Below, piece by piece: positions 52,411-62,321 of a DNA stretch of 64,000 nucleotides. Position 1 is the stretch's first letter; the number at the start of each line of letters is the position of its first letter. Made by a program: the position numbers and the translations under genes. The notes under the pieces were generated by a model that saw nothing but the letters and a program-made list of their open reading frames with translations, had not been told where the DNA came from and did not search any database. Origin of the DNA: Bacillota bacterium (GTDB taxonomy: Bacteria > Bacillota > Clostridia > DSM-8532); the NCBI GenBank assembly GCA_023443745.1, contig JAEZTB010000042.1:310001-374000 (forward strand), in the 5' to 3' direction.

Positions 52411-54138
52411 ATGCGTTCCCTTTCAAGTAAAATGTTGGCATCTGTATTGATAATTCTGGGGACAGCTTTTATTTCAATAGGTTTCTTTTTATACAGCATG
52501 AACTACTCCCTTATTAAAAATATCGCCATTGCCAATTTGGATAGTTCATTAAAGAGTATAGCAAGTAGCGCAGGCTATTTTTTAAGAGATATTTACGCAT
52601 ACAAGACAAACTTTATTATGAACGACATAATTAGTGAAAGCCTTGACAATCCCCTGCCCGGTAACAAGGGAGCAGAAATCGTACTGATAGCCCGCATCCA
52701 GCAGTATTTGCTACTGAATCGCATCAACAAGCCTTATTTGACAGATATCGCCCTGGAAGGCGAAAACGGCTTGTTTGCAGTAAGCGTTCCGCAAGCTGTT
52801 CCAAACACAATTTTTAATGATATTATAAAACCTTCTTGGAAGGAAAGCAAAAGGGAAAGTGACTGGTTTCTTCTTAAACCCTCCCAAACACTATGGATAA
52901 ATTACTCTAAGGAAAAAGCCCTTATGAACCGACAAAATATCTACTCATACAAAAGTAGTTACAGAAAAATTGGAACAGCTTATTTTATCATCAATACGGA
53001 AGCTCTTGATGATATTTTGAAGGGCATGCCCCTGGATTTTTGCGACTACTACATAATTGACAATGCAACCAACCAAGTTCTGTCTGCCAGCGATATATCA
53101 GACGGTGCCCAATTCATAAAAAACCCGGATGAAAAGTATTTTACAGTTTCTATCCAGTCATACGACAGTAATTGGAGCGTTGTTGGCAGGGTATATGACT
53201 ATAAAATCCGTCAACGCGCAATGGAAGATTTAAAACCCATACTGCTCGTATGTTTTATATTGCTGGTAAGCGCAGGTATTGCCGTGGAAATTTATGTCTA
53301 CTTTCAAACCAACTCCATAAAGAAATTGGAAAAAGCCATGATTAAGGTTTCCAAGGGCGACCTTGACGTAAAAGCGGAAATACATTCCAAAGATGAAATA
53401 CAACGCCTTGCGGAAATTTTCAATAATATGATCGTCAAAATCAAAGGACTTATCTCTGATGTTGAGAAAGAAAATAGTGCCAAAAAGAATTTTCAGCTCA
53501 AAGCCTTGATGATGCAGATTAATCCCCACTTTATTTATAACACGCTGAACTGTGTCATATATTTATCCCATGCTAAAAGAAACGATGATGTGATTCAGCT
53601 CTCCCGCTGCTTCATCTCGCTTTTAAGAGAAACCATCCATTGGGAGAATGGTTTTAATACCATCAATAAAGAGCTTAAATATCTTGATGATTATGTCAGT
53701 ATCCAGAAGATACGTTACGGCAATAACTTTTCTGTTGAATATGATTTGAACCCTTCGATACTTGAACGAACCATGCCTAGGATGATTCTGCAGCCTCTTG
53801 TGGAAAACAGTATATTCCATGGAATATTAAAAAGGGAAGATGCTTCTGAACCCGGATTGATCAAAATTTCCGTGACACCTTCCAAAGAAGGCGGCATACT
53901 GTTCAATATTTCCGATAACGGTGCAGGGTCCGAGCTTGAAAGCTTCTACCATTCACGAATTGAATCCTACGATAAAATGAGCGGCATTGGAGTTCCTAAC
54001 GTACGCGAACGGTTAAAAGCGCTTTATGGTACTGATATTACCATTCATTCAGTTTTAGGGGAAGGTACCAATATTCAATTCGTAATATCTGATTTGAAGG
54101 AGGGAGATACTTATGATCCGGGTACTATTAGTGGATGA
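52411..54138 (+). CDS. YesM-type sensor histidine kinase
   Basis: 575 residues from the ATG at 52411, which has GAGG 9 bases upstream; an in-frame GTG at 52396 would overlap that ribosome site. Membrane segment near residues 8-30, extracytoplasmic sensor of about 230 residues, second segment (ILLVCFILLVSAGIAVEIYVYF), HAMP domain, and kinase core with phospho-accepting His373 (INPHFIYNTLNCVIYLSH), N box LVENSIFHG and SDNGAG. It overlaps the response regulator gene by 26 bases. Divergent from the importer at 50813-52132, the likely target. Confidence 0.94.
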   Translation: MRSLSSKMLASVLIILGTAFISIGFFLYSMNYSLIKNIAIANLDSSLKSIASSAGYFLRDIYAYKTNFIMNDIISESLDNPLPGNKGAEIVLIARIQQYLLLNRINKPYLTDIALEGENGLFAVSVPQAVPNTIFNDIIKPSWKESKRESDWFLLKPSQTLWINYSKEKALMNRQNIYSYKSSYRKIGTAYFIINTEALDDILKGMPLDFCDYYIIDNATNQVLSASDISDGAQFIKNPDEKYFTVSIQSYDSNWSVVGRVYDYKIRQRAMEDLKPILLVCFILLVSAGIAVEIYVYFQTNSIKKLEKAMIKVSKGDLDVKAEIHSKDEIQRLAEIFNNMIVKIKGLISDVEKENSAKKNFQLKALMMQINPHFIYNTLNCVIYLSHAKRNDDVIQLSRCFISLLRETIHWENGFNTINKELKYLDDYVSIQKIRYGNNFSVEYDLNPSILERTMPRMILQPLVENSIFHGILKREDASEPGLIKISVTPSKEGGILFNISDNGAGSELESFYHSRIESYDKMSGIGVPNVRERLKALYGTDITIHSVLGEGTNIQFVISDLKEGDTYDPGTISG

Positions 54139-55648
54139 TGAACCTCTTGCTTTAGAATACTTCTCCAAATTGGTGGACTGGAATACTTTGGGTTTTAGTA
54201 TTGTTGCAACCGCCTCAAATGGTAAGCAGGCGTTCCGTCTTTATGAACAGCTCCATCCCGAAGTCATAATAAGCGATATAAAAATGCCTGTTATGGACGG
54301 ACTCGATTTGGTAAGCCAGCTAGGCGAAAATAATGTTATTGTGATATTCTTGTCTTCCTATGACGATCCGCAGTACACTATAGGCGCCATTAATGAGGGT
54401 GTATACCGCTATTGGCTCAAACATAACTTGAATGCCCAGACTTTGATGGAACACCTGGAAAAATTAAGGGTATTCATCACCAAACGAAAAAATGAAACTC
54501 TATATCAGTATAATTCTCAGATAAGTGAAATTTTGCTTACAGGAGAAAAAAATAATGATTTGATACCTTTATTCATAAGCCTAGGGTTTCCTGTTAAAGG
54601 CTATGCCTATTACGTTTGTGCGCTCCGCCTTGATAATGTGATTGAAAGAGAGCCCATCAACTTTCTCTCTGACATGCTTTCAAAAAAATTTACTGACAAA
54701 GCCACCTTTTTACGGCTAGGATTCAATAACTATGCGGCTGTAATAATAATTTCGTCAAACCCAAGTCAAATGGAGCAATATCTGGAGCTGTCCGGAATGC
54801 TGAAAGAATACTCCTATTCCTTTTTTACCGAAACGGGTTATACTCTTTCCATCGGAGTAAGCAATCCTGTTAATAATCCCGCCGATATACCGACCCAATA
54901 CGCCTGCGCTATTGAAAACATGAATATCAGTTTTCTTACTGGGCCGGGAAGCATAATCAGCCCCTCAATTATTCAACAAAATATTTATGACCCTGCAATG
55001 GTAAAACCCCTGGAAGCTGTTGAGCAAATTCTTAGTGAAAACTCTGGCAAGACTCTTATAAATTATCTTAAACAGCAGCTAAAGCTTTGCACAAGAGAAA
55101 CAGACGCAAGAATTCTGTTCAAGAAAACGATCGATGCTTTTTATATCCTATTGCATAAACATGAATTCCATTGGGACCCCCAAAACGACCTGGAGTCATG
55201 CTGGGCTTTGATAAACGGGGCCCGGTTTGCCGATGATGCATTGCGATATTTTGAAGAAGCGGCCAACAAGCTCATTGACAGCTCCGGAATAAACCGTAAT
55301 CAAAGGTTTTCCCCCCACGTAAGTGCGGCTATGCACTATGTGGAACAAAACTACCAGAATAATTTCGGGTTGGATGATATAGAGAAGCATCTGGGCATAA
55401 AAAAGGAGTATTTTTGTACCTGTTTTAAAAAGGAAACAGGTAAACGTTTCGTCGAGTATATAACAGAGTATCGCATAAGGAAGGCCCGGAACCTTCTGGA
55501 AAGCACTTCGCTTAAACTGAACGAAATTGCGTTAAGAACAGGGTTTTCCAACTCCTATTATTTTAGCTTGACATTTAAAAAAATAACCGGTTCCTCTCCG
55601 AGCGATTATCGAAATTCCCATTACAGGAATCCTTCGCCTTTCTCTTAA
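54113..55648 (+). CDS. YesN-type response regulator with AraC output domain
   Basis: 511 residues. Receiver domain with acidic pocket DDE and phospho-accepting Asp55 (VIISDIKMPVMDG); a long middle region; C-terminal AraC domain (FGLDDIEKHLGIKKEYFCTCFKKETG, then LNEIALRTGFSNSYYFSLTFKKITGSSPSDYR). AAGGAGGG precedes the ATG. Translationally coupled to the kinase. A terminator follows at 55721. Confidence 0.94.
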   Translation: MIRVLLVDDEPLALEYFSKLVDWNTLGFSIVATASNGKQAFRLYEQLHPEVIISDIKMPVMDGLDLVSQLGENNVIVIFLSSYDDPQYTIGAINEGVYRYWLKHNLNAQTLMEHLEKLRVFITKRKNETLYQYNSQISEILLTGEKNNDLIPLFISLGFPVKGYAYYVCALRLDNVIEREPINFLSDMLSKKFTDKATFLRLGFNNYAAVIIISSNPSQMEQYLELSGMLKEYSYSFFTETGYTLSIGVSNPVNNPADIPTQYACAIENMNISFLTGPGSIISPSIIQQNIYDPAMVKPLEAVEQILSENSGKTLINYLKQQLKLCTRETDARILFKKTIDAFYILLHKHEFHWDPQNDLESCWALINGARFADDALRYFEEAANKLIDSSGINRNQRFSPHVSAAMHYVEQNYQNNFGLDDIEKHLGIKKEYFCTCFKKETGKRFVEYITEYRIRKARNLLESTSLKLNEIALRTGFSNSYYFSLTFKKITGSSPSDYRNSHYRNPSPFS

Positions 55649-55720
55649 GGAGATGACACCAATATAATATACAAAACCTTAATAATTTATATTGTTTTCA
55701 ATACCTGCAAGATAAATAAT

Positions 55721-55766
55721 ATGGCTATCCATTCTGTGAACCAGACTGGGTAGCCATTCATTTTTT
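55721..55766 (+). terminator. Terminator of the YesM/YesN pair
   Basis: Stem ATGGCTA(T)CC / GG(G)TAGCCAT enclosing a smaller TCTG / CAGA stem, followed by six T on the plus strand, about 70 bases after the regulator stop. Confidence 0.8.
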
Positions 55767-55818
55767 ATGATGATTTTTAACTTATCAATCGCAGATTGAA
55801 CGAAGGAGGCGGAACAAA

Positions 55819-57225
55819 TTGAGTAATAACTTGATTATCGGCTGGGGGGAAGCAGACATCACTCCTAAGGACTCTATATTATTAAACGGGCAGTTTTATC
55901 GGAGATTTGCCGATACTGTTGATACTCCGCTTAAGGCAATCGCATCTGTATTCGGAGATGGAGAAGACCGCGTAATATGGGTAGCTTGTGATTTATTAAG
56001 TGTTCCATATGAACTTACAGTAGAAGTCGCAAAACGTCTTTCTTCAAAAATACCCGATATCACTGAAAATCAAATCATCCTCTCAGCTACCCATATACAC
56101 GCTGGACCCTTTTTACTGAGGACCGGCAATGGTACATTTTCCTCACTTCTCTCCTTCCGGCATAACGGTGAGGATATCTTGCTGCCCGAAGATGTATTTT
56201 CACAGGTGGCCGGCGGAATTGTAAATGCCATTCTGGAAGCTGACTCAAATAAAAGACCCTCATATGTTGAAACTTCTGTTCTTAGAATTTTAACAGGATA
56301 TAACCGCCGCTGTGTTTATTCGGACGGAACCGCCGAAATGTACGGAAGCCGCCAGCGCTCTGATTTTGTGGGTCTGGAAGGCTGTGACGGAGGACCATGT
56401 TCTGTCATGTATGTTTATAATAAAGAAGACAGCCAACTTTCCGGTATTATAGCAAGCGTTCCCTGCACCGCTCAGGTATTGGAGCACGTCCGGTATATAA
56501 CATCGGATTATTGGGGATATGTACGTGAAAATATCCAAAGAGAACTGGGTGAAAATGTGACAATTCTTGGTCTCTGTTCTTCCGCGGGAGATTTGTCTCC
56601 CAGGGATTTAATATCCACCATGGCTAATGAGCCAGACATGAATGAGAAGGATGGCTGCAAAAAGCTGGCACAGGTTTTGTCCCAGGGTTTTATTCAACAG
56701 CGTAGCTATCCTCTGTCCAGATTTGAGGAATCTTTTACCCACAAAGTATCTGTCGTTGATTTCCCTTTGTGGCAGCCGACCAAAGAAGAATATGAAAAAG
56801 CCGAAAAGGTCATTCAGGAAATAAACCGAAATTACGATTTGTCACCCAAATGTTTTGATGACGGATCAAAGTTGGATTATGACATGTGTTTCCGCTATAG
56901 TGAAGCAGAAATTCAGCGAAGCAGATATTCTGACCAGCAGCAGTACAAAAGCTGTGCCATACATGCACTTCGTATAGGCAATGCCGTTTTTCTCACCAAT
57001 CCTTTTGAATTATTCATCGCATATGGCATACGCATCCGTGCCGCCCTTCCGGGGGTTCTGCTTTTCGACAGCCAGCTAACCGTAGATAACTTCGGATATT
57101 TGCCCACGAAGGAGGGAGCAGCCCATAAAGGATACAGCGGTATGATTTTCAATGGCATAACAGGCCCGACAGGTGGCGATCTACTGGTTGAAAAAAGTAT
57201 CTCTCTGGTAAAGGACTTATTTTAG
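55819..57225 (+). CDS. Neutral ceramidase-like protein (alkaline non-lysosomal ceramidase family)
   Basis: 468 residues starting at a TTG with GAAGGAGG 9 bases upstream. The N-terminal half has the family hallmarks: IGWGEADITPKD at the start, WVACDLLSVPYELTVEVAKRL, and the zinc-binding T-H-x-H in LSATHIHAGP (His92, His94). It lacks a signal peptide and is shorter than secreted ceramidases (over 600 residues), so it belongs to the broad family of ceramidase-domain proteins found in polysaccharide loci, whose activity is mostly unknown. It is convergent with the sulfatase operon. An amidase acting on an N-acylated amino sugar is a possible alternative; that is inference. Confidence 0.8.
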   Translation: MSNNLIIGWGEADITPKDSILLNGQFYRRFADTVDTPLKAIASVFGDGEDRVIWVACDLLSVPYELTVEVAKRLSSKIPDITENQIILSATHIHAGPFLLRTGNGTFSSLLSFRHNGEDILLPEDVFSQVAGGIVNAILEADSNKRPSYVETSVLRILTGYNRRCVYSDGTAEMYGSRQRSDFVGLEGCDGGPCSVMYVYNKEDSQLSGIIASVPCTAQVLEHVRYITSDYWGYVRENIQRELGENVTILGLCSSAGDLSPRDLISTMANEPDMNEKDGCKKLAQVLSQGFIQQRSYPLSRFEESFTHKVSVVDFPLWQPTKEEYEKAEKVIQEINRNYDLSPKCFDDGSKLDYDMCFRYSEAEIQRSRYSDQQQYKSCAIHALRIGNAVFLTNPFELFIAYGIRIRAALPGVLLFDSQLTVDNFGYLPTKEGAAHKGYSGMIFNGITGPTGGDLLVEKSISLVKDLF

Positions 57226-57237
57226 CATAGAAGGCAA

Positions 57238-57269
57238 GGAGAGTGCCGGGGCACCTGTGGGCACTCTCC
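57238..57269. terminator. Hairpin between convergent genes
   Basis: Perfect 10-bp stem GGAGAGTGCC / GGCACTCTCC with a 12-base loop, between the ceramidase-like and sulfatase stops. No T run on either side, so activity as a terminator is uncertain. Confidence 0.5.
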
Positions 57270-57302
57270 TAAGCCATCACCACACGTGTCAATAAATGGA
57301 TC

Positions 57303-58817
57303 TTATATTTTCACTGCAAAGTCCCTATTATGTGCCAACCAGTTAAAGTCAGACGAGTCCAGCCGCTTCTGATAATGGGGTGAGATTTGCGGTGGAAGAC
57401 CTTTCTGGCATATCAGTCTGCCGTCTTTGGCAAGTCCGTTCTCTCTTTTTTCAAGAATGTCAACAAGTGTACTGCGGAATCTTACAAGAACATTTCTGTA
57501 TTCTACATGATTCACAACATTGATACATTCCATGGGGTCGTCTTCAAGGTCGAACAACTGCTCTTCATCAATCCTCGGGAGCCATATGTATTTATACCTT
57601 CCATTGGTCAGATACTGCATCTCCTGCTCAGGACCATAGCATTCGCAATGCTCACCATGGATCATCTCCCTGAAGCCTTCATCTTTACCATATAACAGCG
57701 GCATCAAGCTTTCCCCGTCCACACTTTCAGGTATGGGGACAGACACAAAATCCAAAATAGTCGGCATAATATCGAATAAGCTTACAGGATTTTTGACCCT
57801 TTCGCATTGTCCTGCCCGATATTTCTTCGGAAGCTTTATAATCATGGGAATATGGGCAGAGCCCTCATAGGCGTAGGTTTTTCGCCAAAGATTATGGTCA
57901 CCCAGCATATCCCCGTGATCGGACGTAAAAATAAACATGGTATTTTCAAGCTCTCCATGGTCCTTTAACCAAATGAGCAGCCTGCCTATCTGATTGTCTA
58001 TATGGCTGATAAGGCCGTAGTACGAAGCTCTTGCCCTCCTGGTTTCTTCCTCGCTCCGTCTTCCCCTCCAGGCGTCAAAATATGCTCCGTCCCGCTTAAC
58101 GTTATTGACCTCAGCCCAGTCTCCGATGGCAGGAGTCGGCACGGGGCTGTCTTTGTAAAGATCATAGTAGTGTTGGGGCGGGTCATAAGGAGAATGAGGA
58201 CGCGCAAAGGAAACCTTCAGGAAGTAGGGCATGCTTGGGTCCCTGGTTTCTAAAAAATGAACCGCTTCGTTTACAGTCCAATTTGTTGGGTGAAGGTATT
58301 CCGGCAAATGATAGGGCCTTGCCATCCATGAATTCCAGCCAAGACCGTGATCCACAGGAGAATAATCACCCTTTTTCTGCCGGGAAAACCATTGCACATA
58401 GTCGGAGACAAAGCCCTTGTCCTCAACTCTGCCCGACTCGTCTATAACAGTACTGTGAAAACCCATCAGGGAGCGCTGGGGATAAAAGTGCATTTTCCCC
58501 ACTCCCTTTGTATAATACCCCAATTTTGCAAGTTCTCCTGGCAGAGTAGCTTTGAATCCCACTCCCATGGGCCCCTGACCCTTTCCCATACCAAGTATTC
58601 CGGCATTCCAAGGCGTCATGCCGGTCATCAAACAAGCCCGTGCAGGTATGCAGGAGGGAGATGGGCTGTAGGCCGCATCAAAAACAGTCCCTTCACTTGC
58701 AAGCCAATCGATGTTGGGTGTCTCAATGACAGGATGATGATAGCATCCCAGACAGTCAAACCTGTGCTGATCCGTCATTATCAGTATAATATTAGGCCTC
58801 AGCCTCACTTCACTCAC
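57303..58817 (-). CDS. Type I sulfatase
   Basis: 504 residues from a GTG. The active-site motif SCIPARACLMTG gives Cys56-x-Pro-x-Arg60, the Cys-type sequence converted to formylglycine; metal ligands are suggested by IIMTDQHR and FTSDHGDMLGDHNLW. No signal peptide, so it desulfates imported material in the cytoplasm. No maturase (FGE or anaerobic type) is in the window. It begins 15 bases after the GH123-like gene and ends the operon that starts with the binding protein at 63635. A partial duplicate of this gene is at 28640-29000. Confidence 0.93.
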   Translation of the reverse strand: MSEVRLRPNIILIMTDQHRFDCLGCYHHPVIETPNIDWLASEGTVFDAAYSPSPSCIPARACLMTGMTPWNAGILGMGKGQGPMGVGFKATLPGELAKLGYYTKGVGKMHFYPQRSLMGFHSTVIDESGRVEDKGFVSDYVQWFSRQKKGDYSPVDHGLGWNSWMARPYHLPEYLHPTNWTVNEAVHFLETRDPSMPYFLKVSFARPHSPYDPPQHYYDLYKDSPVPTPAIGDWAEVNNVKRDGAYFDAWRGRRSEEETRRARASYYGLISHIDNQIGRLLIWLKDHGELENTMFIFTSDHGDMLGDHNLWRKTYAYEGSAHIPMIIKLPKKYRAGQCERVKNPVSLFDIMPTILDFVSVPIPESVDGESLMPLLYGKDEGFREMIHGEHCECYGPEQEMQYLTNGRYKYIWLPRIDEEQLFDLEDDPMECINVVNHVEYRNVLVRFRSTLVDILEKRENGLAKDGRLICQKGLPPQISPHYQKRLDSSDFNWLAHNRDFAVKI

Positions 58818-58832
58818 CTTTATTCCCCCGCT

Positions 58833-60461
58833 CTATATGCAGAATTCCTCATATAGCTGATCAACGGCTTCCTTCAGCTTATCCTTATCCGTTTCATATG
58901 AGTTTCTGTTGACTATAACCTTTGAAACAAGCCTGCTGAATCTTTCAGGTGCCTTTCGCTTAAGCAGCATAAGTAATTCGTAGTCCTGGGCACCCTCAAG
59001 CATGCTCTCATGACGTATCGTACTTTTTACAGTCAGGTTCTCCTTATCCGGGAGAACAACATAAGATTGGCCTTTGGAATCAAAGTAATCTGCTTCAAAC
59101 TGCCACATATTCCAAGCCCAGTGGAGAACTCCTGTAACATTATAACATGCAGCCAGCCAAAACAATATCCGGTTCATCCAGACCGGCTGGTCGATACATC
59201 GGTTAAGACTGTGTCCCTTTGGGTAATCGCAGATATATGTCCACACTTCCCGGCCTTCATTGATTTGTTCGCTATAAAATTCCGGGTTTTCTTCCAACAC
59301 ATCAAGCCGGGGTACCCATCTGTCCACCACATTTTGCAGCAGACGGAGATATTGCTGGCAGTTGAAGGCGTCTCCCACTTTGATCCGGGATGTATACTGA
59401 CTGAATATCTCTCTTACTCTGAGCCATTGATTGATCTGTTGTAAGGTGTGGGGCTCATCCCCTACCTGCTGATAATAGAGGTTTAAAAGTCCCTTTTCTG
59501 AAAGATGGCTTTCTAAAGCCGGCAGAAATTGCTTCCACCAATTAGATGCTTCCGGGCTCTCAATTGGAACCAAAGCCCTTTCCATGCTTCCATCCATGGA
59601 CCTTTTCAAAATATAAGCCATGTATTCAGTTTCTCCGGTAACCGTGGAAGCTGTGAATATGAGTCTTGAACCGTTTATGGACTTGACACAGCCCTTTCTT
59701 ATAAAAAATTCGATCAGTTGGTCAAACCTTCCCCACTGGAAGGAGTAGATTCCCTTTTCATCAATAGTCGAACCCCCGTCCAACAGCAGCACCTGGGGAT
59801 AGATTAGTATATCGTTTATCCGATGCAGCTTCCAGCTCTCCGCAAAGGAGTCCATAACCTGCCACCATTCCTTTGAATACCTCAGGCAGCCATATTGAAG
59901 GAAAATCTGATCCTTGCTGTCGGCCTCCATCAGACGTCCGGCATTCCAGCTCCAGCAGCTGACTAACAGCGAAGCCTTGGTTGGATCCGGCAAAAACTCG
60001 GGTATTACTTTGATGCTGACATCCGCAAAAAAGCTGCCTCTGTCTGTTTCGATCTCTACTTTTTTATCATAGGTTCCCGGCGACAAAAGCGATGGGATAT
60101 AAAATCTGAGCCAAACAGGCTGATTGATGCCGGGCTGCACAATTAGGGTCTTTTCGTTGGACAACCCGTCCGGAAAACAGCCCGTCGTACTCTCAATAAG
60201 ATTGTCAAAGGCTTTGACACTGCTTTTAAAGCAGCTGTACTCCTCAAAAAAAGACTCCAACGTTATTTCACTGTCAGACATCCCGTTATTAATGTCCTTG
60301 ATGAGCCTGACATTCTTTATTTCAAACCGCTCCGAGCATTTTAAAACGGCTTGAGCCGACACAAAGCTGTTTTTAGCTGCCGAAAGCTTGATATGGCAGT
60401 TTTGCCCCGGCTCAGAATCCATGAGAATATTTTCAAACGAGCTTGTGACCCAAAAATCCAA
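58833..60461 (-). CDS. GH123-like (DUF4091) glycoside hydrolase
   Basis: 542 residues from a TTG with AGGAGG 7 bases upstream. An N-terminal beta-rich domain (to about residue 160) precedes the DUF4091 region, which I associate with the GH123 catalytic domain of beta-N-acetylgalactosaminidases. GH123 enzymes use an adjacent Asp-Glu pair with substrate assistance; here Asp335-Glu336 in QQVGDEPHT fits, and the C-terminal WMNRILFWLAACYNVTGVLHWAWNMW is typical. There is no signal peptide. It lies 11 bases after a permease gene and 15 before the sulfatase, pointing to a sulfated, possibly GalNAc-containing oligosaccharide; that specificity is inferred. Confidence 0.82.
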   Translation of the reverse strand: MDFWVTSSFENILMDSEPGQNCHIKLSAAKNSFVSAQAVLKCSERFEIKNVRLIKDINNGMSDSEITLESFFEEYSCFKSSVKAFDNLIESTTGCFPDGLSNEKTLIVQPGINQPVWLRFYIPSLLSPGTYDKKVEIETDRGSFFADVSIKVIPEFLPDPTKASLLVSCWSWNAGRLMEADSKDQIFLQYGCLRYSKEWWQVMDSFAESWKLHRINDILIYPQVLLLDGGSTIDEKGIYSFQWGRFDQLIEFFIRKGCVKSINGSRLIFTASTVTGETEYMAYILKRSMDGSMERALVPIESPEASNWWKQFLPALESHLSEKGLLNLYYQQVGDEPHTLQQINQWLRVREIFSQYTSRIKVGDAFNCQQYLRLLQNVVDRWVPRLDVLEENPEFYSEQINEGREVWTYICDYPKGHSLNRCIDQPVWMNRILFWLAACYNVTGVLHWAWNMWQFEADYFDSKGQSYVVLPDKENLTVKSTIRHESMLEGAQDYELLMLLKRKAPERFSRLVSKVIVNRNSYETDKDKLKEAVDQLYEEFCI

Positions 60462-60472
60462 GGCGTATCCTC

Positions 60473-61306
60473 CTAACCTTTAACTGCTCCCGAAACCAGT
60501 CCTCCAATAATTTGCTTTTGCATGACAGCGTATAATATCATCATTGGCAATGAGGTCAAAACTGCGCTAGCCAAAAGGAGATTCCAGTCGGTGGTTGTGA
60601 AATGTCCGTAAAAAGCCATTTGAGCTAGTGGTATAGTGAATCCGCTTTTTTTACTTATGAGAATCAAGGGCAGCAGGAGGTCATTCCAAAACTGAAGGGC
60701 ATAGATGATGAGCACTGTGCTGCTGATGGGTTTAAGCAGCGGAAACACAATCTTAAAAAACATTTTGAGCCTTGAGCAGCCATCAATGAAGGCTGATTCC
60801 TCTATTTCTCTCGGGATGTTTTTGACGAAACCATGATAGAGTAGAACTGCAAGGGAGCATGAATAACCAATATAAACGACTGCAATCGCATAAATATTGT
60901 TATTCATTGAAAGAACCTTTGATATCTTTGCAATAGGAAGCATGACTGTCTGAAAGGGCACCATCATGGCAAGCATGAGCAAGGTAAAAATAAACTTGCT
61001 GGCTTTGGAGTTCGTCCGCGATAGCATATAGGCACACATGGAAGATAGAATGACCGTTCCTACACTTCCGATTGCTGAGATCATGAAGCTGTTGAAAAAT
61101 ACTTTTGAAAAATTGGTATACTCCCACGCCGCTTTAAAATTCTCAAAGGCCAGCCGTGATGGTAATGCAATTGGCGATAGAATAATGTCTCTATAATCCT
61201 TAAATGCATTTAGAATTACAAACAGCATAGGTGCAAAAAAGATAATGCAAAATATCCAGATCAATATTTCGGTATATATTACCGATACCTTTCTCCTGCC
61301 CGTCAT
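60473..61306 (-). CDS. CUT1 sugar ABC transporter permease, MalG-type
   Basis: 277 residues with six predicted membrane segments; coupling motif IEESAFIDGCSRLKMFFKIVFPLLK. It follows its partner permease after 43 bases and leads directly into the GH123-like gene. Confidence 0.92.
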   Translation of the reverse strand: MTGRRKVSVIYTEILIWIFCIIFFAPMLFVILNAFKDYRDIILSPIALPSRLAFENFKAAWEYTNFSKVFFNSFMISAIGSVGTVILSSMCAYMLSRTNSKASKFIFTLLMLAMMVPFQTVMLPIAKISKVLSMNNNIYAIAVVYIGYSCSLAVLLYHGFVKNIPREIEESAFIDGCSRLKMFFKIVFPLLKPISSTVLIIYALQFWNDLLLPLILISKKSGFTIPLAQMAFYGHFTTTDWNLLLASAVLTSLPMMILYAVMQKQIIGGLVSGAVKG

Positions 61307-61349
61307 GTTGTAACCATTCCTTTCCTGGATTCAAAGCATAGAGTAAGGT

Positions 61350-62231
61350 TCATGCTTCTACTTCACGCTTTTTGAAGAAATTAAGCTGTATAATAGTAAA
61401 AACTGCGATGATCGCAAGAAGAATGACCGATTTTGCGCTGGCATAGCCAAAGTTGCCCTTTTCATATGCTTCGTTGTATATATTAAGCGCCATTGACTCG
61501 GACGCTGTACCCGGGCCGCCATTTGTCAGCGTCATGATCAGCTCGAATACCCGCAGCCCGTTTACAAGAGCTGTGAAAATACATACCGTTACAGAGGGCA
61601 TGAGAAGCGGCAATTTAACCTTGAAAAATCGATACCAGGCCGTTGCTCCCTCAACAGAAGCCGATTCAAGAAGCTCCTCAGGTATGGACTTCAGCCCTGC
61701 CATATAGATGACCATAAAATAGCCCAATGATTGCCATATCTTAACGATGGTAAGAGCCGCAAGGACATTCTTTGAATCTCCCAGCATGCTTAAACCAAAG
61801 AGAGGAAAGCCTGTAGCTTCCGACAGACCTATGAAAAGCCGGCCAAAAACAAACTGCCATATAAAGCCCACGGTAACAATATTGAGTACATAAGGCGCAA
61901 AAAGCATTGATTTCAGCGCATTTTGCGTCCGCAGCTGCATGTCCATGACCACTGCGGCTCCCAGTCCCAGAAAATTAACCAGAACCACATAAAAAAATGT
62001 ATAAGAAAAAGTAAAAACAATAGACTTTGTAAATCGAACATCACCAAAAGCTCTGACATAATTTTCTATACCTGTTGCTGAGATATTTTTACTAAGCCCG
62101 TTCCAGTTTGTAAAGGAATATAAAAAACCATCAAGCAGCGGATAAATGAAAAATAGAATATAGAGAAACAGAAGTGGTCCGACGAAAATAAGAAATTCCG
62201 CCGTACTCTTTTTTGAACTTTTTAGAGGCAT
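61350..62231 (-). CDS. CUT1 sugar ABC transporter permease, MalF-type
   Basis: 293 residues, six predicted membrane segments; coupling motif LLESASVEGATAWYRFFKVKLPLLM and MalF-like TNGGPGTASESMALNIYNEAY. CGGAGGGG precedes the ATG. No ATPase gene nearby. Confidence 0.92.
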   Translation of the reverse strand: MPLKSSKKSTAEFLIFVGPLLFLYILFFIYPLLDGFLYSFTNWNGLSKNISATGIENYVRAFGDVRFTKSIVFTFSYTFFYVVLVNFLGLGAAVVMDMQLRTQNALKSMLFAPYVLNIVTVGFIWQFVFGRLFIGLSEATGFPLFGLSMLGDSKNVLAALTIVKIWQSLGYFMVIYMAGLKSIPEELLESASVEGATAWYRFFKVKLPLLMPSVTVCIFTALVNGLRVFELIMTLTNGGPGTASESMALNIYNEAYEKGNFGYASAKSVILLAIIAVFTIIQLNFFKKREVEA

Positions 62232-62263
62232 AGAGTCCCCTCCGATTTTTATGTTGATGAATA

Positions 62264-62300
62264 TTCCTCTGCCGAAGCCCCCCGGTTTTCGGCAGAGGAA
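62264..62300 (-). terminator. Hairpin between binding-protein and permease genes
   Basis: Perfect 13-bp stem TTCCTCTGCCGAA / TTCGGCAGAGGAA with an 11-base loop, 21 bases after the binding-protein stop; no T run, so probably an mRNA stabiliser or attenuator. Confidence 0.65.
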
Positions 62301-62321
62301 GCATAAGATAGATGATCAGTA

